Part shown: piece after piece, positions 11,762 through 22,771 of the stretch
How positions within the stretch are numbered: position 1 is the first letter of the stretch
Layout: each line of letters opens with the position of its first letter
Source: Spizellomyces punctatus DAOM BR117
Taxonomy: Eukaryota > Chytridiomycota > Chytridiomycetes > Spizellomycetales > Spizellomycetaceae
Length of the DNA: 64,000 bases
Direction of reading: 5' to 3'
Assembly (NCBI RefSeq): GCF_000182565.1
Contig: NW_015971547.1
Coordinates: 186,001 to 250,000 of the forward strand
Program-made: the position numbers and the translations under genes
The notes under the pieces: generated by a model
Databases searched by the model: none
What the model saw: only the letters and a program-made list of their open reading frames with translations
What the model was told of the DNA's origin: nothing

Positions 11762-13386
11762 ATGACTTTCCAGAGCCACAAAAGCCATGACTGTACACCA
11801 CTGCCATCTCTTCCTCAGCAACGAAACCTAACTGTCAATGTGCACAAGCTGTGCGACTTGACGTACAGCATTTGGGGGGAAAGAGGTCCATTGGTCAATT
11901 CGTGCAAAGTGGAGGGCGATGCAGAGCGGGGGCGAGTGTTTTTAGGGTACTTGACTGCGTGTTTGGAAGATGAAAAGAAGAAGGCGAGGAAGAAGAGGAG
12001 GGTTGGCAGAGCGATTGTTAAAGAAGAGTCTATTGCTGGACGACCGGGCAAGACACAGGGTTTAGTGGATAAATTCATAGCGTCTCAGAACAACCAAGCA
12101 TCAACTGATCTTCATCCTAAATGCGGAATACGGCGTCGAGGTGCCTTAAATGCGATCATACCAACAACCCAAGATCTTCTCCCCATTTTGCAAAAAGCAC
12201 CTCCAGCGCGTACGCAAGAAGACATGAAAATCCTCTTCCGCGGTCTACGTCCACTTGGGGCTTTCAAAAGTCTTTCCAATTTCGCGCTGACACAATTACT
12301 TGGTGTTCTGCATCTGAACACCTATGAACCGCATCGAATCGTCTTCAAACAGGGGGACGAAGGGACGTCCTGGTTTGTTATTTTACAAGGTAGGGTAAAC
12401 GTTATGGTCGCTTCGGGGAATAGTGATAGTGCAGGGAAAAGCAGGACGTGGACTGGAGAGCATGGTTCTGCAAGACTTTTAATACAGAGTAGCAATACGG
12501 TTGGGACATTGGGTCCTGGAGAGGGGTTTGGGGAGGTAGCATTGGCGACGGATGCAAGAAGGGCTGCGACTATCATGACGGTTGAAAAGTGCTTCATATT
12601 AAGAGTGGAGAAGGGGGATTATAATCGGATGGTCCGGTATGTTCATTCGTCGGCGTATTACGTCAAGAGATCTGGCGATACTCACTACGGAGATCTAGAT
12701 TCATGCACGAAAAAGATCGCAAAGAAAAAATCTTCTTTCTTCGAAAAGTCCCAGCTCTTTCGACACTACCGTCCCTCATCCCCATTGTCAACGCAATGAC
12801 CTTAAAATCACATCCAAAAAATACACATCTGCTCTCTCAACATCATCCCATAACCGAGGTCTGCTTCATCAAATCAGGACGGTGCGTCGTGCAAGCCCAG
12901 TTGGAAGTAGAGACGTCGCTGTGTCTACCAGATATTGCGGGACCATTCTGCGTGTCGGTTGTGCTCGGGTACCTAGGTCCTGGGGATTATTTTGGAGAAA
13001 CGATCGTTTTGCATGCTCCGTCTCAATATGGGCATAACAACAATGGTTATAGTCCATCCGAATTGGAACAAGGCGATGTAAATCAGCAACGAGCGAAAAC
13101 GGTTTCTCGAGACCTTGTCAGCTCAGTGACGGTACGCTCGGTAACACCGGTGGAAATTGGCCACATCTCGGCACACGATGCCCGATCACATCTGAGTGGG
13201 CACCTCCAATTATCAGAATATACGGTGAAATCACTGGACAAGGAAAAACTTCTGAATGCTTATTTTGAGTACATGGACTTGAAACGATGGAAGCGCTACA
13301 GGCGGTTGGTATTGAATGGGTTTGTTAAAGAGCGATTTGCTGATCCGTGCATGAATTTGGATCGTTTTCGTCAGCGCATAACATAG
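11762..13386 (+). CDS. Protein with tandem cyclic-nucleotide-binding domains
   Basis: Two exons (11762-12636, 12699-13386) join in frame to 520 residues. Residues ~155-290 form a CNB domain: beta-strands with GDEGTSWFVILQGRVNV, then a phosphate-binding cassette with GFGEVALATDARRAATIM, keeping the Glu and Arg that hold the cyclic nucleotide in PKA and EPAC. A second, divergent CNB domain follows (FIKSGRCVV, GPGDYFGET) with an insertion and no RAA. There is no kinase, channel or docking domain, so this is neither a PKA regulatory subunit nor a channel. It resembles stand-alone CNB proteins such as the CNBD2 type, some of which are linked to flagellated cells. That link is inference. Confidence 0.82.
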
Positions 13387-13906
13387 CTTAGTGTAGAATA
13401 GTGTAGAAGATGTCCTTTATACAGGTCCTGTGATGGATTCTGGCATTTGACATGAACATCCTCCTCTTCCAATTTCGTAAACTTTGTAGCATGCTGGGTT
13501 GAGGAGCGTTTGGAATACATACATATCAACCCTCAAGTGATCTGGCGGACCATAGAAGGCATGTTTTCCATCTGTATCAGTTGCTAGTCCTACTTGTTCA
13601 TCTCTTGCAAGTTTCTAATGTCCATCGCCAAATTGATTCAACCAGCTTCATTAAAATAACCAAAGCCAGAAATTCTTCCAAACTTTTAAATCTCATCACT
13701 GCGCATTGCCATAGCAACAACAATGACCACTCCGCTCGCTCATCCCAAACGCCACCCGAGTTCAACGATCTCTGCTCTTCAACATTTTGGGGCAGTTTCG
13801 CCCAACAGGCGAAAGGTTGCACTTGCAAGTTGCGGAGGCAGACATCAGGGGGACTTTCTCAAAACTATTTACGAAATCAGGATACGGATCAGAAAGGCCT
13901 CTTAGA
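13387..13906. other. Intergenic / possible unresolved 5' exon
   Basis: 520 bp between the CNB gene stop and the chosen acyltransferase start. From 13727 the acyltransferase frame is open without an ATG and reads protein-like, so the real gene may start upstream through an exon I could not place. An ATG at 13723 with a good A-rich context is in another frame. Confidence 0.4.
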
Positions 13907-15574
13907 ATGGACATTACATCTCATATGCTGAGTCTGGCGTGGAAATTCCCACGAGCGGCGGGCTATGTGATCCAGGCACACCGAAAGTGTAGTGCGTGGG
14001 TTGCTTCATTGTCGCCAGATGTGCGAAAAAGGATTCGGGGCGTTTTGCGAGGTGTTGGAGGGGCCGCTGTGTCAGTTTCACGGTACGTGTCAGTTGAACA
14101 TGTCAAAAGGTTGATAACGGAGGGATATTGATAGAATGCGCTTGCAGATTTACAGAGAACGTCTACATACATGTTATATCGTATCCGAACACTCCGCCAA
14201 CAAAGTGGTCCCAGCCCTCACGTTTCATACTAGTCCCGCTTGCGCACCTCATTTTGTTTTTTCAACCAGTGGTGGCGGACTGGGAAGGAGATATAAAAGA
14301 TGGAAAGGTTTTGTTTGTTGCGAACAAGAGTGTTTGGGGTATGTCTTGGTCTCTTTGAAAGTTTTAGAGGATGAATCGTGACGCTGATATTTTTTCACGT
14401 AGGACTGGAAATGCCTGCTATGCATTCCGTCATTTATTTGAAGACGGGAAAGTTGGTGAGGTTTCAGATTGACCCACTGCGTAAGTGCAACAAAGGTTGG
14501 TAGTTGCCTTGGCTAGGAATTCATATAACCTTCCTCCCGGTATAGACTTCAAATTGCCACTATGGAAACATGTCCTCGAATATTTTGGAGCAGTGCCGTT
14601 TTCACCTTCCATATATCCCGAGCTGATGGGAGCTGGGTATACGATGGTGTGGTTTCCGTCCTCGGAGATAAGTGACTCGGGGACCGAAGGTGACATTGCC
14701 CATATGTATCCCATCGACACCGGCGACGGGTCGGCGGTGGCACCTGGTGCTGAATTTGCAGTTTGGGCACTTGATAGTGGTAGGGCTGGAAGCGTTTCAA
14801 TTTAGTTTCATACTTTTGATGCTGACATGATTGTCATTAGGTTACGCTATCGTTCCCGTTGCAAATATAGGCATGTCCGACATGTTACCCGTCCGATTCC
14901 ATGTCTCCCTTGAACCGATATACACCGCCTCCAATGTTGTCTCTCGCATCCTCCCTTCCTCTCTCTCAAGCCTTCTACCACATTCATCACCTCACAAGAA
15001 ACCAACGCTCCCCATCGTCCTCCCCCGCTCATATGAACGCCAATATATGCGTTTTGCATCACCAGCGCGCACCGATGGCCCATTCCGGAAGCTGCTGGAA
15101 AGCGAGTATGAAGTGACACAAAGTCCTCGCGTTCGAAGGACGGGTCGTCCGAGCATCAGTGTCAGTACACCGCGCTTGGCTACGACACTATCCACGCGCA
15201 CGCTATACGCGATCGATACCAACCTGCTGTATCTCCGAGAACTACGTGATGCGGATCCACGACGCCATGTCCTTGCGCCGGTGTGGAATGTTGGACGAAG
15301 GTTAGGGCAATGTGTTTTAGGAATGGAGAAGAAAATGAAAGGTAGTGAAAAATTGGTAAGAAGACATAGCGCCAAGGCGTTGCGGGCTATGGCTGGGTGG
15401 GTGGATATTGAGGACGAGGGAGCAAACCCGGAAAAGATGAGTGAAAACGTGGACGAATTGAAATCGGAAACTCTGGATCGCCGCCGGTCCACGCCAGAGC
15501 GACCAAGATCGGGTGTGGAATCGTTGGTAGAGAGTGGATTTGTTGATTTCATGGAGCCATCTCCCGTGTGGTGA
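13907..15574 (+). CDS. Lysophospholipid-acyltransferase-like (LPLAT/MGAT-type) protein with altered active-site motif
   Basis: Five exons (13907-14082, 14148-14338, 14403-14480, 14546-14779, 14841-15574) close in frame to 470 residues. The order of landmarks fits the MGAT/phytyl-ester-synthase branch of LPLAT enzymes: GKVLFVANKSVWGLEMPAM (usually 'vLFVgNHxxxGxD/E'), KLVRFQIDPL, a LEYFGAVPFSP turn, GAEFAVW and GYAIVPVANIGMSDML. The catalytic NHx4D motif reads N-K-x4-E here: His is Lys and Asp is Glu, and the exon junction inside it is clear. Glu occurs in plant ester synthases, but loss of His should abolish acyl transfer. The hydrophobic stretch FILVPLAHLILFF suggests membrane association. 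The C-terminal ~150 residues are basic and Ser-rich. The 5' end is uncertain; the frame is open further upstream. Confidence 0.65.
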
Positions 15575-15676
15575 TGGATTGAACATGTCGGTTGATCGAG
15601 TTTGATGTATAACTTTTTTTTTTTTTCCTGATACCATTAATGTAATATAGTAATGCTGATTCCGCAATGGGAAAAA

Positions 15677-16321
15677 CTATGCCACTCTCCAACGTCCAAT
15701 TTCTTTAAACTCGTGCTGTTCACCTTTCAATGGCTCTTTTGCCTCCCTTGTGAGTTCATAGTAGACGACATCCCACTCTGGCACCAACACGGAAGGCCTA
15801 CCATCAAACCATTTCCCAAAAACTTGATCAGCAACCTCCTTCATTCCATGCACAATCCTCCGCTGTTCCTCCTCTGACACATCCTGTGTTGGCGCAAAAT
15901 ATGCCAACGAAATATGATTGACCGCCTTTGGACGCATCCTATTGACGAATCGATCACATGACTCAAAGTTTTGAGTAATCGACTTTGACAGGGCAATATA
16001 TTCTTTGGGAGGGGATATGGGAAGAATCAGGCATAATTTTGTGTCTGGGATGAGAGGAGGATGGAGAACCAGCGGTGGGAGTCGGTCATTCAGACAAGAT
16101 TGGACGAGGTTAGCGCAATATGGGTCTGCGTGTTGGTGGTGCGTGGATGGGAGTGACATTTGCCAGAATCCAGTCAGCGAGACGTGGGGATGGTATGCGT
16201 GGGCATCCGTCGAGCCATATTTTTGGGAGGATACTGTGTGAAACTGTTGGAGGAGGGCGTAGAGTGGGGAGGAAGGTATGGGCTCAAGGTGGACAATGAG
16301 TTGGGGCCGAGTGGACGACAT
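15677..16321 (-). CDS. 2H phosphodiesterase superfamily protein
   Basis: Single exon, 214 residues. It carries two H-x-S/T motifs in the expected order and spacing: HPHVSLTGF at about residue 44 and NHISLAYF at about residue 134. These two histidines define the 2H (LigT-like) fold that cleaves 2',3'-cyclic phosphates or related phosphodiesters. Length fits a single 2H domain. The start ATG gives MSSTRPQLIVHLEP, whose first strand matches the fold. The gene converges with the acyltransferase (102 bp between stops). The substrate cannot be inferred; tRNA-splicing or U6-processing roles known for other members are not specifically indicated. Confidence 0.8.
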   Translation of the reverse strand: MSSTRPQLIVHLEPIPSSPLYALLQQFHTVSSQKYGSTDAHAYHPHVSLTGFWQMSLPSTHHQHADPYCANLVQSCLNDRLPPLVLHPPLIPDTKLCLILPISPPKEYIALSKSITQNFESCDRFVNRMRPKAVNHISLAYFAPTQDVSEEEQRRIVHGMKEVADQVFGKWFDGRPSVLVPEWDVVYYELTREAKEPLKGEQHEFKEIGRWRVA

Positions 16322-16533
16322 TAGGCATTTCCATTGGTATTTCTGGGCGTGTGGAAGATATATCTTTTAATCCATAAGCCTTGGAAGGCAACGTCACGTA
16401 AGTCAAGTCACTTGGCACAAAATGGAAATTGTTTGAAATCCTTGGGTTTTTGAATTACAGAAAAAAACAATTGTGTGTATTATGTAATTTGTAGATTTCA
16501 CACACAAAGCAAACGCGTGTTTCGCTTCTCTAT

Positions 16534-16547
16534 TCTCTCTCTCTCTC
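16534..16547. repeat. (TC)n microsatellite
   Basis: Seven TC units followed by further CT-rich sequence, in the 5' flank of the C2H2 gene. Confidence 0.8.
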
Positions 16548-17197
16548 ATTGCGCCTCTCTCTTGTTCTTTTTATTCTTGTTAACGCGCCCATTTCATTCC
16601 CATTGCTATGCTGGCTATACTTTTACAATGGCTTTGTGATATCCCCATTTCCATCATTTATAAATGTCTAATTGGACATGTCTTAAATCTTAATCTTGAA
16701 GCGCGTGTCAAATAGATGAAATAAAAACGTTCGTGGAAAAAGAGTTGTGGCTACAAGAGTTGTAGAGATATTCCCAACCCAAAAATGCGAGTCACGGCTG
16801 CCTCACGGCTGCCAACCCAGCAGGTTCAAACACTTTGATGAAATCCCACATTACGCGTGGGTTGTACCAGACGCCCGGTAACACTTGTCTCCCGCCCCTT
16901 TTTTCCCTTACCCCTTTTTGTCCTGTTCCGAACGTCTGGGTCATTGCCCCTATTGGTAATTTTTGTGGATGGTTGTAGCCATTTGTGGTGTGAGAAATGC
17001 AAACTTTTTGTTGTTGTATGAACCAGTTGTTGGGTGTGGGAAAATCATTTACAAGGCGGGGAGGCGACTCGCCAAAAAAGAAATAAAAAATTTGTATCCC
17101 TTTGGCTGCTGGCCCCCCCCTTTGAACTTTTTTCCCACGCACAAGAATCCCGAACGGCTTTTTTCTCTTCCTCCGTTTCCCACCGTCGTTTGGATTT

Positions 17198-17231
17198 TCG
17201 TCGTCGTCGTCGTCGTTGTCGTCGTTGTCGT
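17198..17231. repeat. (TCG/TTG)n microsatellite
   Basis: Imperfect trinucleotide run in the long 5' flank of the C2H2 gene. It opens all three frames and so creates spurious ORFs. Confidence 0.85.
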
Positions 17232-17879
17232 TTTACCACCTTGACGATTTCCCCTCCGCACATACGCATACTTTATACGCACGGGGGCACTTGCAAAAAG
17301 AATATACAGCCAGGTATGTCGACGTGCGCTGTGCTGGCTCGCTCTCCTGTGGTGGCGCCACACAAAACCCTTTTGTTACCCTTGTCGAGCATCGACATGC
17401 AAGCATTTCCGCCCTGTTTGCTCATGTTGAACGTTTTTCTTTTCTTGCAGGTTTCCCACCTTTGCATACGCCTTGGACAATCATTTATTGCAAAGCGACA
17501 TTTGTCTTACGCAGCATTACCCATCGTCTGAAACTGCATCTTTTTGTGCGTGCAAGGTATGGCTTGTGACTGGGAAATGTGATTGACGTGGGCGGGACCG
17601 GCGGTATTTGGAGAGGGTTTTTGCTATTGATTTGCATGTCAAATGTATATTTGGGCAAACGCAAAAAAAACCAGGAATTTGAGGATCCTCGTGTTCGAGA
17701 CGTTAATTCTGAATAGCGAGAGGGGAATCGGGGTCACTACTTCCGAGGATCAAACAACCCTAAGATATTTTTGTCCCTCAAATTGCTTACATTGAGTTGC
17801 ACTTGTTTACAGATAAAACGACACAAATCCGACGAGTCTCTTTTACTAGTACTTTCACCTCCGCTCGTCTTCCTTGAGC

Positions 17880-19611
17880 ATGTCGTCGTTTCAAAATTGG
17901 AAATATCCGGGACCAAAGGGTGAAGGTCCTCATCCCACGGACTCCCACTCGTATGGTTCGCGTGACGCAATGGCCCAGTATCAAGCCCATCATCGGCCTT
18001 CTCAACCACAGCAACAGCATTCTTACTCGTACTCGCAACCACCGCCACCCTCTCAACAACCGCAAGCCCAGCAGCCTTCGCAGTCGTATCCGTCATCTCA
18101 GCCTTACTTTCAAAGGTCTTATCCCGCCACTCAGGTATGAAAATGTGTAATTTTTAATTTAATTTTTTTTTTTGCTATGCCTCTGCAAACATCTCATCCA
18201 CTGCTCTTTTAGCAGCATCATCAATCTCAAAGTCAAGGATATCACTATCCATCATCGTCATCCTCCAACCAGATGCACTATATGCCTCAGACTTACGATT
18301 CTGCAGGTCATATGCATCCACAGCATTCGCAACGCATGTCGGGTCCGCCCATGCAAAGTCAGCATCATCCTCCGTATCCTGCTTCTGGTTCTTATCCGCA
18401 ATCGCATCATGCTAGCGCCGCCCAGCATCCTCCCCTGCCTTCCGTCCATCACATTTACCATGGCATGTCTCAAAAGTCCAATCAGGTATGTTGGTGTTTT
18501 GTGTGTTCGCCTCTACAACATGTGCACTAACGATTACCGCTGGGTGCTTTAGACACTCCCACCTTTGGCGGCAGCGCTGGCTGGTCATAATCATACATTC
18601 GCTTCTCCTCCACCTACACCACCACCTTTGCAAACACTCCCACCTATACAATCTCTTCAAGTGAACGTCTCCGCGCCCGCCACGGCGCCATACGATCACC
18701 CTGCCCATCAAAATTACCGACACGGCCGTCACAAGAGCCTCGACTTTGATGGTAGCACAAAGGCCAATGGGAAAAAGAGCCCATTGGCAAACGAGTACAA
18801 GATGGAGCACACTATCGAAACGGATCGTATCGATGGCCGCCCCGGCCCCAAACGATCTCCCCCACATACCCCAGTGTCTGACTCAATGACAAGTTCCAAT
18901 GCACCTTATTATAGTCCGTGGGGACCACAACAACCGGGCTCTTACCCGGCCCACAGTCGATACCCGCAAGCCACGCCCTCCACTAGTTCGGTTCCAGTGA
19001 ATCCGGACAAGGCTCGGTCGGCTAATACAAAGTCGGAGAGGGCTGCGGCACCTGAACCGCGACGACATAGTGGGTCTAATACGACGCCATCGAGTATCGG
19101 ATCTACAACCACGCGACGGAGGAGGTCTTCCGCCAGCGTATCTATTGCTGCAGCCGGCGGTCACCACCGACACAAGCGTTCGTCTTCCCAGACATCTTCC
19201 GATGAGTCATCCGCCTCCACCACGTTTCCAAGCACCACGTCTTCCAACGGCGGAGGTAAAAGCTACCAATGTGAAACATGTGGAAAGGTTTACAAGCATC
19301 CAAACTGTCTCCTCAAGCACAAATGGGAGCATACGGAACACTGGAAGGAAGCTGCAAAGTTTTCTCTTTCTAAGCACCAACAGGTGCAACTATTAGAGGC
19401 TGCAAGCATATTGGTCGGCTTTGGTATGGCACCTCAGAGCGGCGGCCGACGACCGAGTGTTTTCGAAGTTGCTGGGATTGAGCCATTGGCTACCGAAGCC
19501 GAAGTAGAGGAGTTCAATGCTGGTGGTGATGTTGGGGACGAAAGTTTGAGTGTCAAGAAAGAGAGTCTGAGGGAGGGAGAACAGAGGCGAGGAGTTGCAG
19601 TTGAGGCCTGA
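17880..19611 (+). CDS. C2H2 zinc-finger regulator of a fungal-conserved family
   Basis: Three exons (17880-18134, 18213-18485, 18553-19611) give 528 residues, all introns phase 0. The first ~350 residues are low-complexity, rich in Gln, Ser, Pro, His and Tyr. Near residue 410 lies one C2H2 finger, YQCETCGKVYKHPNCLLKHK, continuing into WEHTEHWKEAAKF and SKHQQVQLLEAASILV. That extended block recurs in a family of fungal single-finger nuclear proteins; I recall the pattern but cannot name an orthologue. Upstream Ser-rich basic segments (RRRRSSASV) may be phosphorylated or act in nuclear import. Probably a DNA-binding transcription factor. The start is the first ATG after the leader, giving MSSFQNWKYPGPKG. 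Confidence 0.82.
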
Positions 19612-20176
19612 TCGGTGGGACTCTATCCACCGCACAGCAGTTTTCTGCAGGCCTGTTTGGTTCTGGTGTGTGCTGGAAGGGTTTTGGCTTTCCCTCTTTT
19701 AAAGAGTTCTCTCTGCTATTTCTTTTTCTTTGTATACACTATTTTTTTTGTGGAGGGAATCTGGTGCAGTGCAAAGCATGGGTGAGGGAGGTCTTTTTTT
19801 TTGGTTTTGTATTGCGTTTCTTTCTCTATATACTTTTGTTTCATTTTTTTCGACTTTTTGTGTGTTTTGTTGAATACTCTGTGCATTCAACAACTGAAAA
19901 GCTTCCCTTGAATAGGAAGCTCGTTGCAAGATTGACACGGGCTTGGGGTGAAGGATGGTCAGAAACGGCGTTGGGCTTTGACGCATTTTATGTGATGATG
20001 ACCAACAAAAGCCCCTTCGGTACCCCATTGCGTACAAGGAAATGTACAGAAACAAGGCTTTTCTTTTCTCGTTACGCTACCTACATTTTCTCCAATTATT
20101 TACTTTTTATCCTCCATCGACAAAGTACCCACACAAATTACCCTGCAAATCCACCACCACTAAAAAAAAAAAAATA
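19612..20176. other. 3' UTR / intergenic, T-rich
   Basis: 565 bp after the C2H2 stop with several T runs, then an A13 run at 20162-20174 immediately before the ATG of the small membrane gene. No gene seen. Confidence 0.5.
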
Positions 20177-20538
20177 ATGTCCAACACCGAAGCAGTAAAA
20201 CAAGAGAGCAAACAAGGCGTTGAACGCATCTTTTCCAACCAGACCACAGCAGTCAATTGGTTCCATGTAGCAATCGTTGCACCAGCTCTCGTAAGTTCTC
20301 AATTACAGTCTCTGGATTTTTGTACGTCGGATGACAGGGGGTGTTATTTTTGAACAAAGGCTGCCTTGAAATATCGACCCGAATATGTGATTTGGACACC
20401 GGCCGCTGGCGGAGTCATTGCAGCAGTGCATTGTGAGTGGACGCTGTATATCTTCATTGTACGGTGTTTTTCTGACTTGTATTCTGGTTGTGATTTTTGG
20501 GTATAGTACTTGCCATTGCTGCAAAGAGAAACAAGTGA
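20177..20538 (+). CDS. Small membrane protein, unknown function (72 residues)
   Basis: Three short exons (20177-20290, 20360-20432, 20507-20538) join in frame to 72 residues. Each intron has GT and AG ends. The protein starts polar (MSNTEAVKQESKQGVERIF), then has two hydrophobic segments, VNWFHVAIVAPALAAL and VIWTPAAGGVIAAVHLLAIA, ending in the basic tail AKRNK. This looks like a two-pass membrane hairpin. I do not recognise the family. The frame closing across three exons is the main evidence that it is a gene. The leader just before the ATG is poly-A, a common fungal start context. Confidence 0.6.
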
Positions 20539-20823
20539 GACTTGCTTGGAGGGATCGAACGGAGGGTGTTGGAGCACATGAGGGAGAGAGGTTGGGAATA
20601 TCTGTCGGAATTTTTGTTATTTTGGCTGTAGTGATGTTGGGTTTTTGTTGGTGCGAAGTGGGAGAAAGAACTTTTTTTTCTCGTCATCATGTCGGCTAGT
20701 AGTTGTTTGTCGTGATTTTTGATATGGGGCATGTTGTGTTATTTTTGGTGAGATGATGAACAGAATCTTGTTAACCGATGCGATACATTGGAAAAAGAGA
20801 TAACAAGCCCAAGAGAGTGTTGT

Positions 20824-21783
20824 TTAAATGGAGGACGATGAGAGGTCGCGAGTAATGCCTTCTACGCTTTCCGCCCTTTTAGCCTCCTCTTTCTGTTGCT
20901 TTTCAATTTGTTCCTTCTCCTTTCTCTTTTTCCGTTTCTCTCGCCTCCGCCTTTCCTCCTTCTCTCCCGCAAGACCTGCTTCCCTTCTCCATCTCAACCT
21001 TTCATCCGCCACCTCCCTTTCTCGATTCCGCACTTCTGACATGGTATCCCTCTCCGCACGATTTTCCCCAACCTGTTCCCTGAAAGCACGAAGTTCGTCC
21101 AATGAGCTCTTGTCCATTTCCCTCCAAAAAGCCATCTCTTCGTCTGAGCGTGACCTCAGGGATGCAAATCCAGGCATCGACGCCGACTGATCTGCCAAAT
21201 GTCCAGCCTCGAGTATAAATTGATCCAAAGTGTCGTCTAACGACTTTTTGGTGGAATGTAAATCTTTGTGTAGTTTGGCGGATGCGGAACGGTAAGCTGT
21301 ACGGTCACTTTGATGGGAGCGAGACTGGGCCCTTGCATAGGATCTTTCAGTGGCGGTTTCAAAAGCATTTTCAAGGTTGTTGCGGGCTTGTTGTGCAGAG
21401 AGGTACGCTTCCTTGAGGCGAATGGAGGTTTGAAAGAGGTGTGGTCGTGAGTAAAGATGAGATGAACTACGAGTTTGTTGTCCCTCGAATGAATCCTGAC
21501 GTTCTCGTTCCCTCTGCGTGCCCATTCCTGATGTTTTCTCCTCATCTCCCGACCTCCAAGGTCCATTCCCCGCCGAGATAGTCTCAAAAGCTGTCCGCAA
21601 CCTCACAAACGCTTCCTCAGCCCGTGGATGATCGCATTTGTCCGGATGAACCAGTAAAGCTTTGATTCGGTATGTTTGTTTCAAGGTTTGCTTTGTAGAG
21701 CTGCGCTGGACTTGAAGAATGGTTTGAGGGGCAGAAGAGGAGAGAATTCGGTTTATCTCTGCTTCTTGAGCAATAGTGTACAT
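20824..21783 (-). CDS. J-domain (DnaJ-like) co-chaperone with coiled-coil tail
   Basis: Single exon, 319 residues. An N-terminal J domain spans about residues 20-70: helix II YRIKALLVHPDKCDHPRAEEAF contains the HPD tripeptide that stimulates Hsp70 ATPase. No Gly/Phe-rich or zinc-finger region follows, so it is a class C J protein. The C-terminal ~100 residues are highly charged (EKEERRRREKRKKRKEKEQ), predicting a long coiled coil. In known families such tails tether Hsp70 to a specific partner; which one is unknown here. It is divergently paired with another J-domain gene at 22772, whose J domain shares the LKSLLVHPD pattern. Confidence 0.85.
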   Translation of the reverse strand: MYTIAQEAEINRILSSSAPQTILQVQRSSTKQTLKQTYRIKALLVHPDKCDHPRAEEAFVRLRTAFETISAGNGPWRSGDEEKTSGMGTQRERERQDSFEGQQTRSSSHLYSRPHLFQTSIRLKEAYLSAQQARNNLENAFETATERSYARAQSRSHQSDRTAYRSASAKLHKDLHSTKKSLDDTLDQFILEAGHLADQSASMPGFASLRSRSDEEMAFWREMDKSSLDELRAFREQVGENRAERDTMSEVRNREREVADERLRWRREAGLAGEKEERRRREKRKKRKEKEQIEKQQKEEAKRAESVEGITRDLSSSSI

Positions 21784-22771
21784 GGCTGTTTAAACGATTT
21801 ACTTGCAAGGTAGGTGCGTCTGTCGAGGTCATGGTGGCAAGTAGCACACCCCAATACCATGACCCCAAATAAAACATTCTTAAGGATCTTTCGGGGTCAT
21901 GACACAAGATGATCAACCAGTGCTTCGCTCGTCATACTCAAGTTTAATCTGTCTGGAGACAGTGTCCATGCTGTATCTTGATGGAGTGTGCGACAGGACT
22001 TGTGGAAGCATGACTTGCAAGGTACGAAGTAGCACATTGCCACACCTAGTTTCCAGTGGAGGGTCCAATGCAAGCTACACAACCCTCATCGAATATCCTC
22101 TTTCTTTCGATGCACACATTGCTCCATGTAATTTAAAGATATCCATCATCAGAGAGAGGATGTCCAAATTTTGGAAACATCCTCAGATTTGACGTTTGCT
22201 CATTGTGCATGTTCAGTATCTTGAATATCGTCAGCATTTCCAGGCATCGGCTTCCCTATGTTTTTACTTTACTACATTTATGACCTGTATTGAGCAGCAT
22301 TACGCACCAGCGACTGAGGCATGGATGTACATGCATGCAATGATGGAAATTCCCAGGCAGTAGGTTGTAGTATCTTCCTTTAATGAAGGTCTGACCGTTT
22401 GGAATGAGGCTTTGTAGATAGTTAACGGTTGTAGCGAAATCACAAACCATTGAACGGTCGATGTCGAACTCGCTTGTAATGCTTACATGATAAGTGATAC
22501 CGATGCTTGTTGTGTTCAAGGTGTGTTACTTGCACAAGGGACGTCGTCAACAAAGTAACAATGTTTTGCAAAGCATCTTGACTTGTCCGCTTACGATGCT
22601 TTACCGATGTATCGTCAATTGGGATCAGCCCTAAGGGATCCTGCATCGTCTCTCCCTTGATTATCTCAGGCGATGTTACGCTGTAAACAAGCTATCAAAG
22701 CAACACGTTCCCCTCTCCCACCAACATCTCGAAAATATCAAGCAGCCTGACAACTCGCGACGATTGCCAAG
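21784..22771. other. Intergenic region between two divergent J-domain genes
   Basis: 988 bp with no gene. It contains an inverted repeat of CATGACCCC (21858-21866) and GGGGTCATG (21893-21901) with a 26-nt loop, 75 bp upstream of the minus-strand J gene. Nothing else stands out. Confidence 0.5.
21858..21901. repeat. Short inverted repeat (9-bp arms)
   Basis: CATGACCCC and its exact complement separated by 26 nt, upstream of the minus-strand J-domain gene. It could be a paired factor site or chance. Confidence 0.5.

Larger units (their letters stand above)
16322..17879. other. Long upstream region of the C2H2 gene
   Basis: 1.56 kb between the 2H gene start (minus) and the C2H2 start (plus). 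It holds a CT run (16534-16547), a homopolymer-rich stretch and a TCG/TTG microsatellite (17198-17231). The long open frames over the microsatellite come from the repeat itself. This is likely the regulatory region and 5' leader of the C2H2 gene. Confidence 0.55.

Noticed and set aside
16792-17142. 116-codon minus-strand frame in the C2H2 5' flank
   Set aside because: Homopolymer-rich, no recognisable content; likely chance.
17034-17531. Long open frames on both strands over the TCG repeat
   Set aside because: Caused by the trinucleotide microsatellite; low complexity and no start context.
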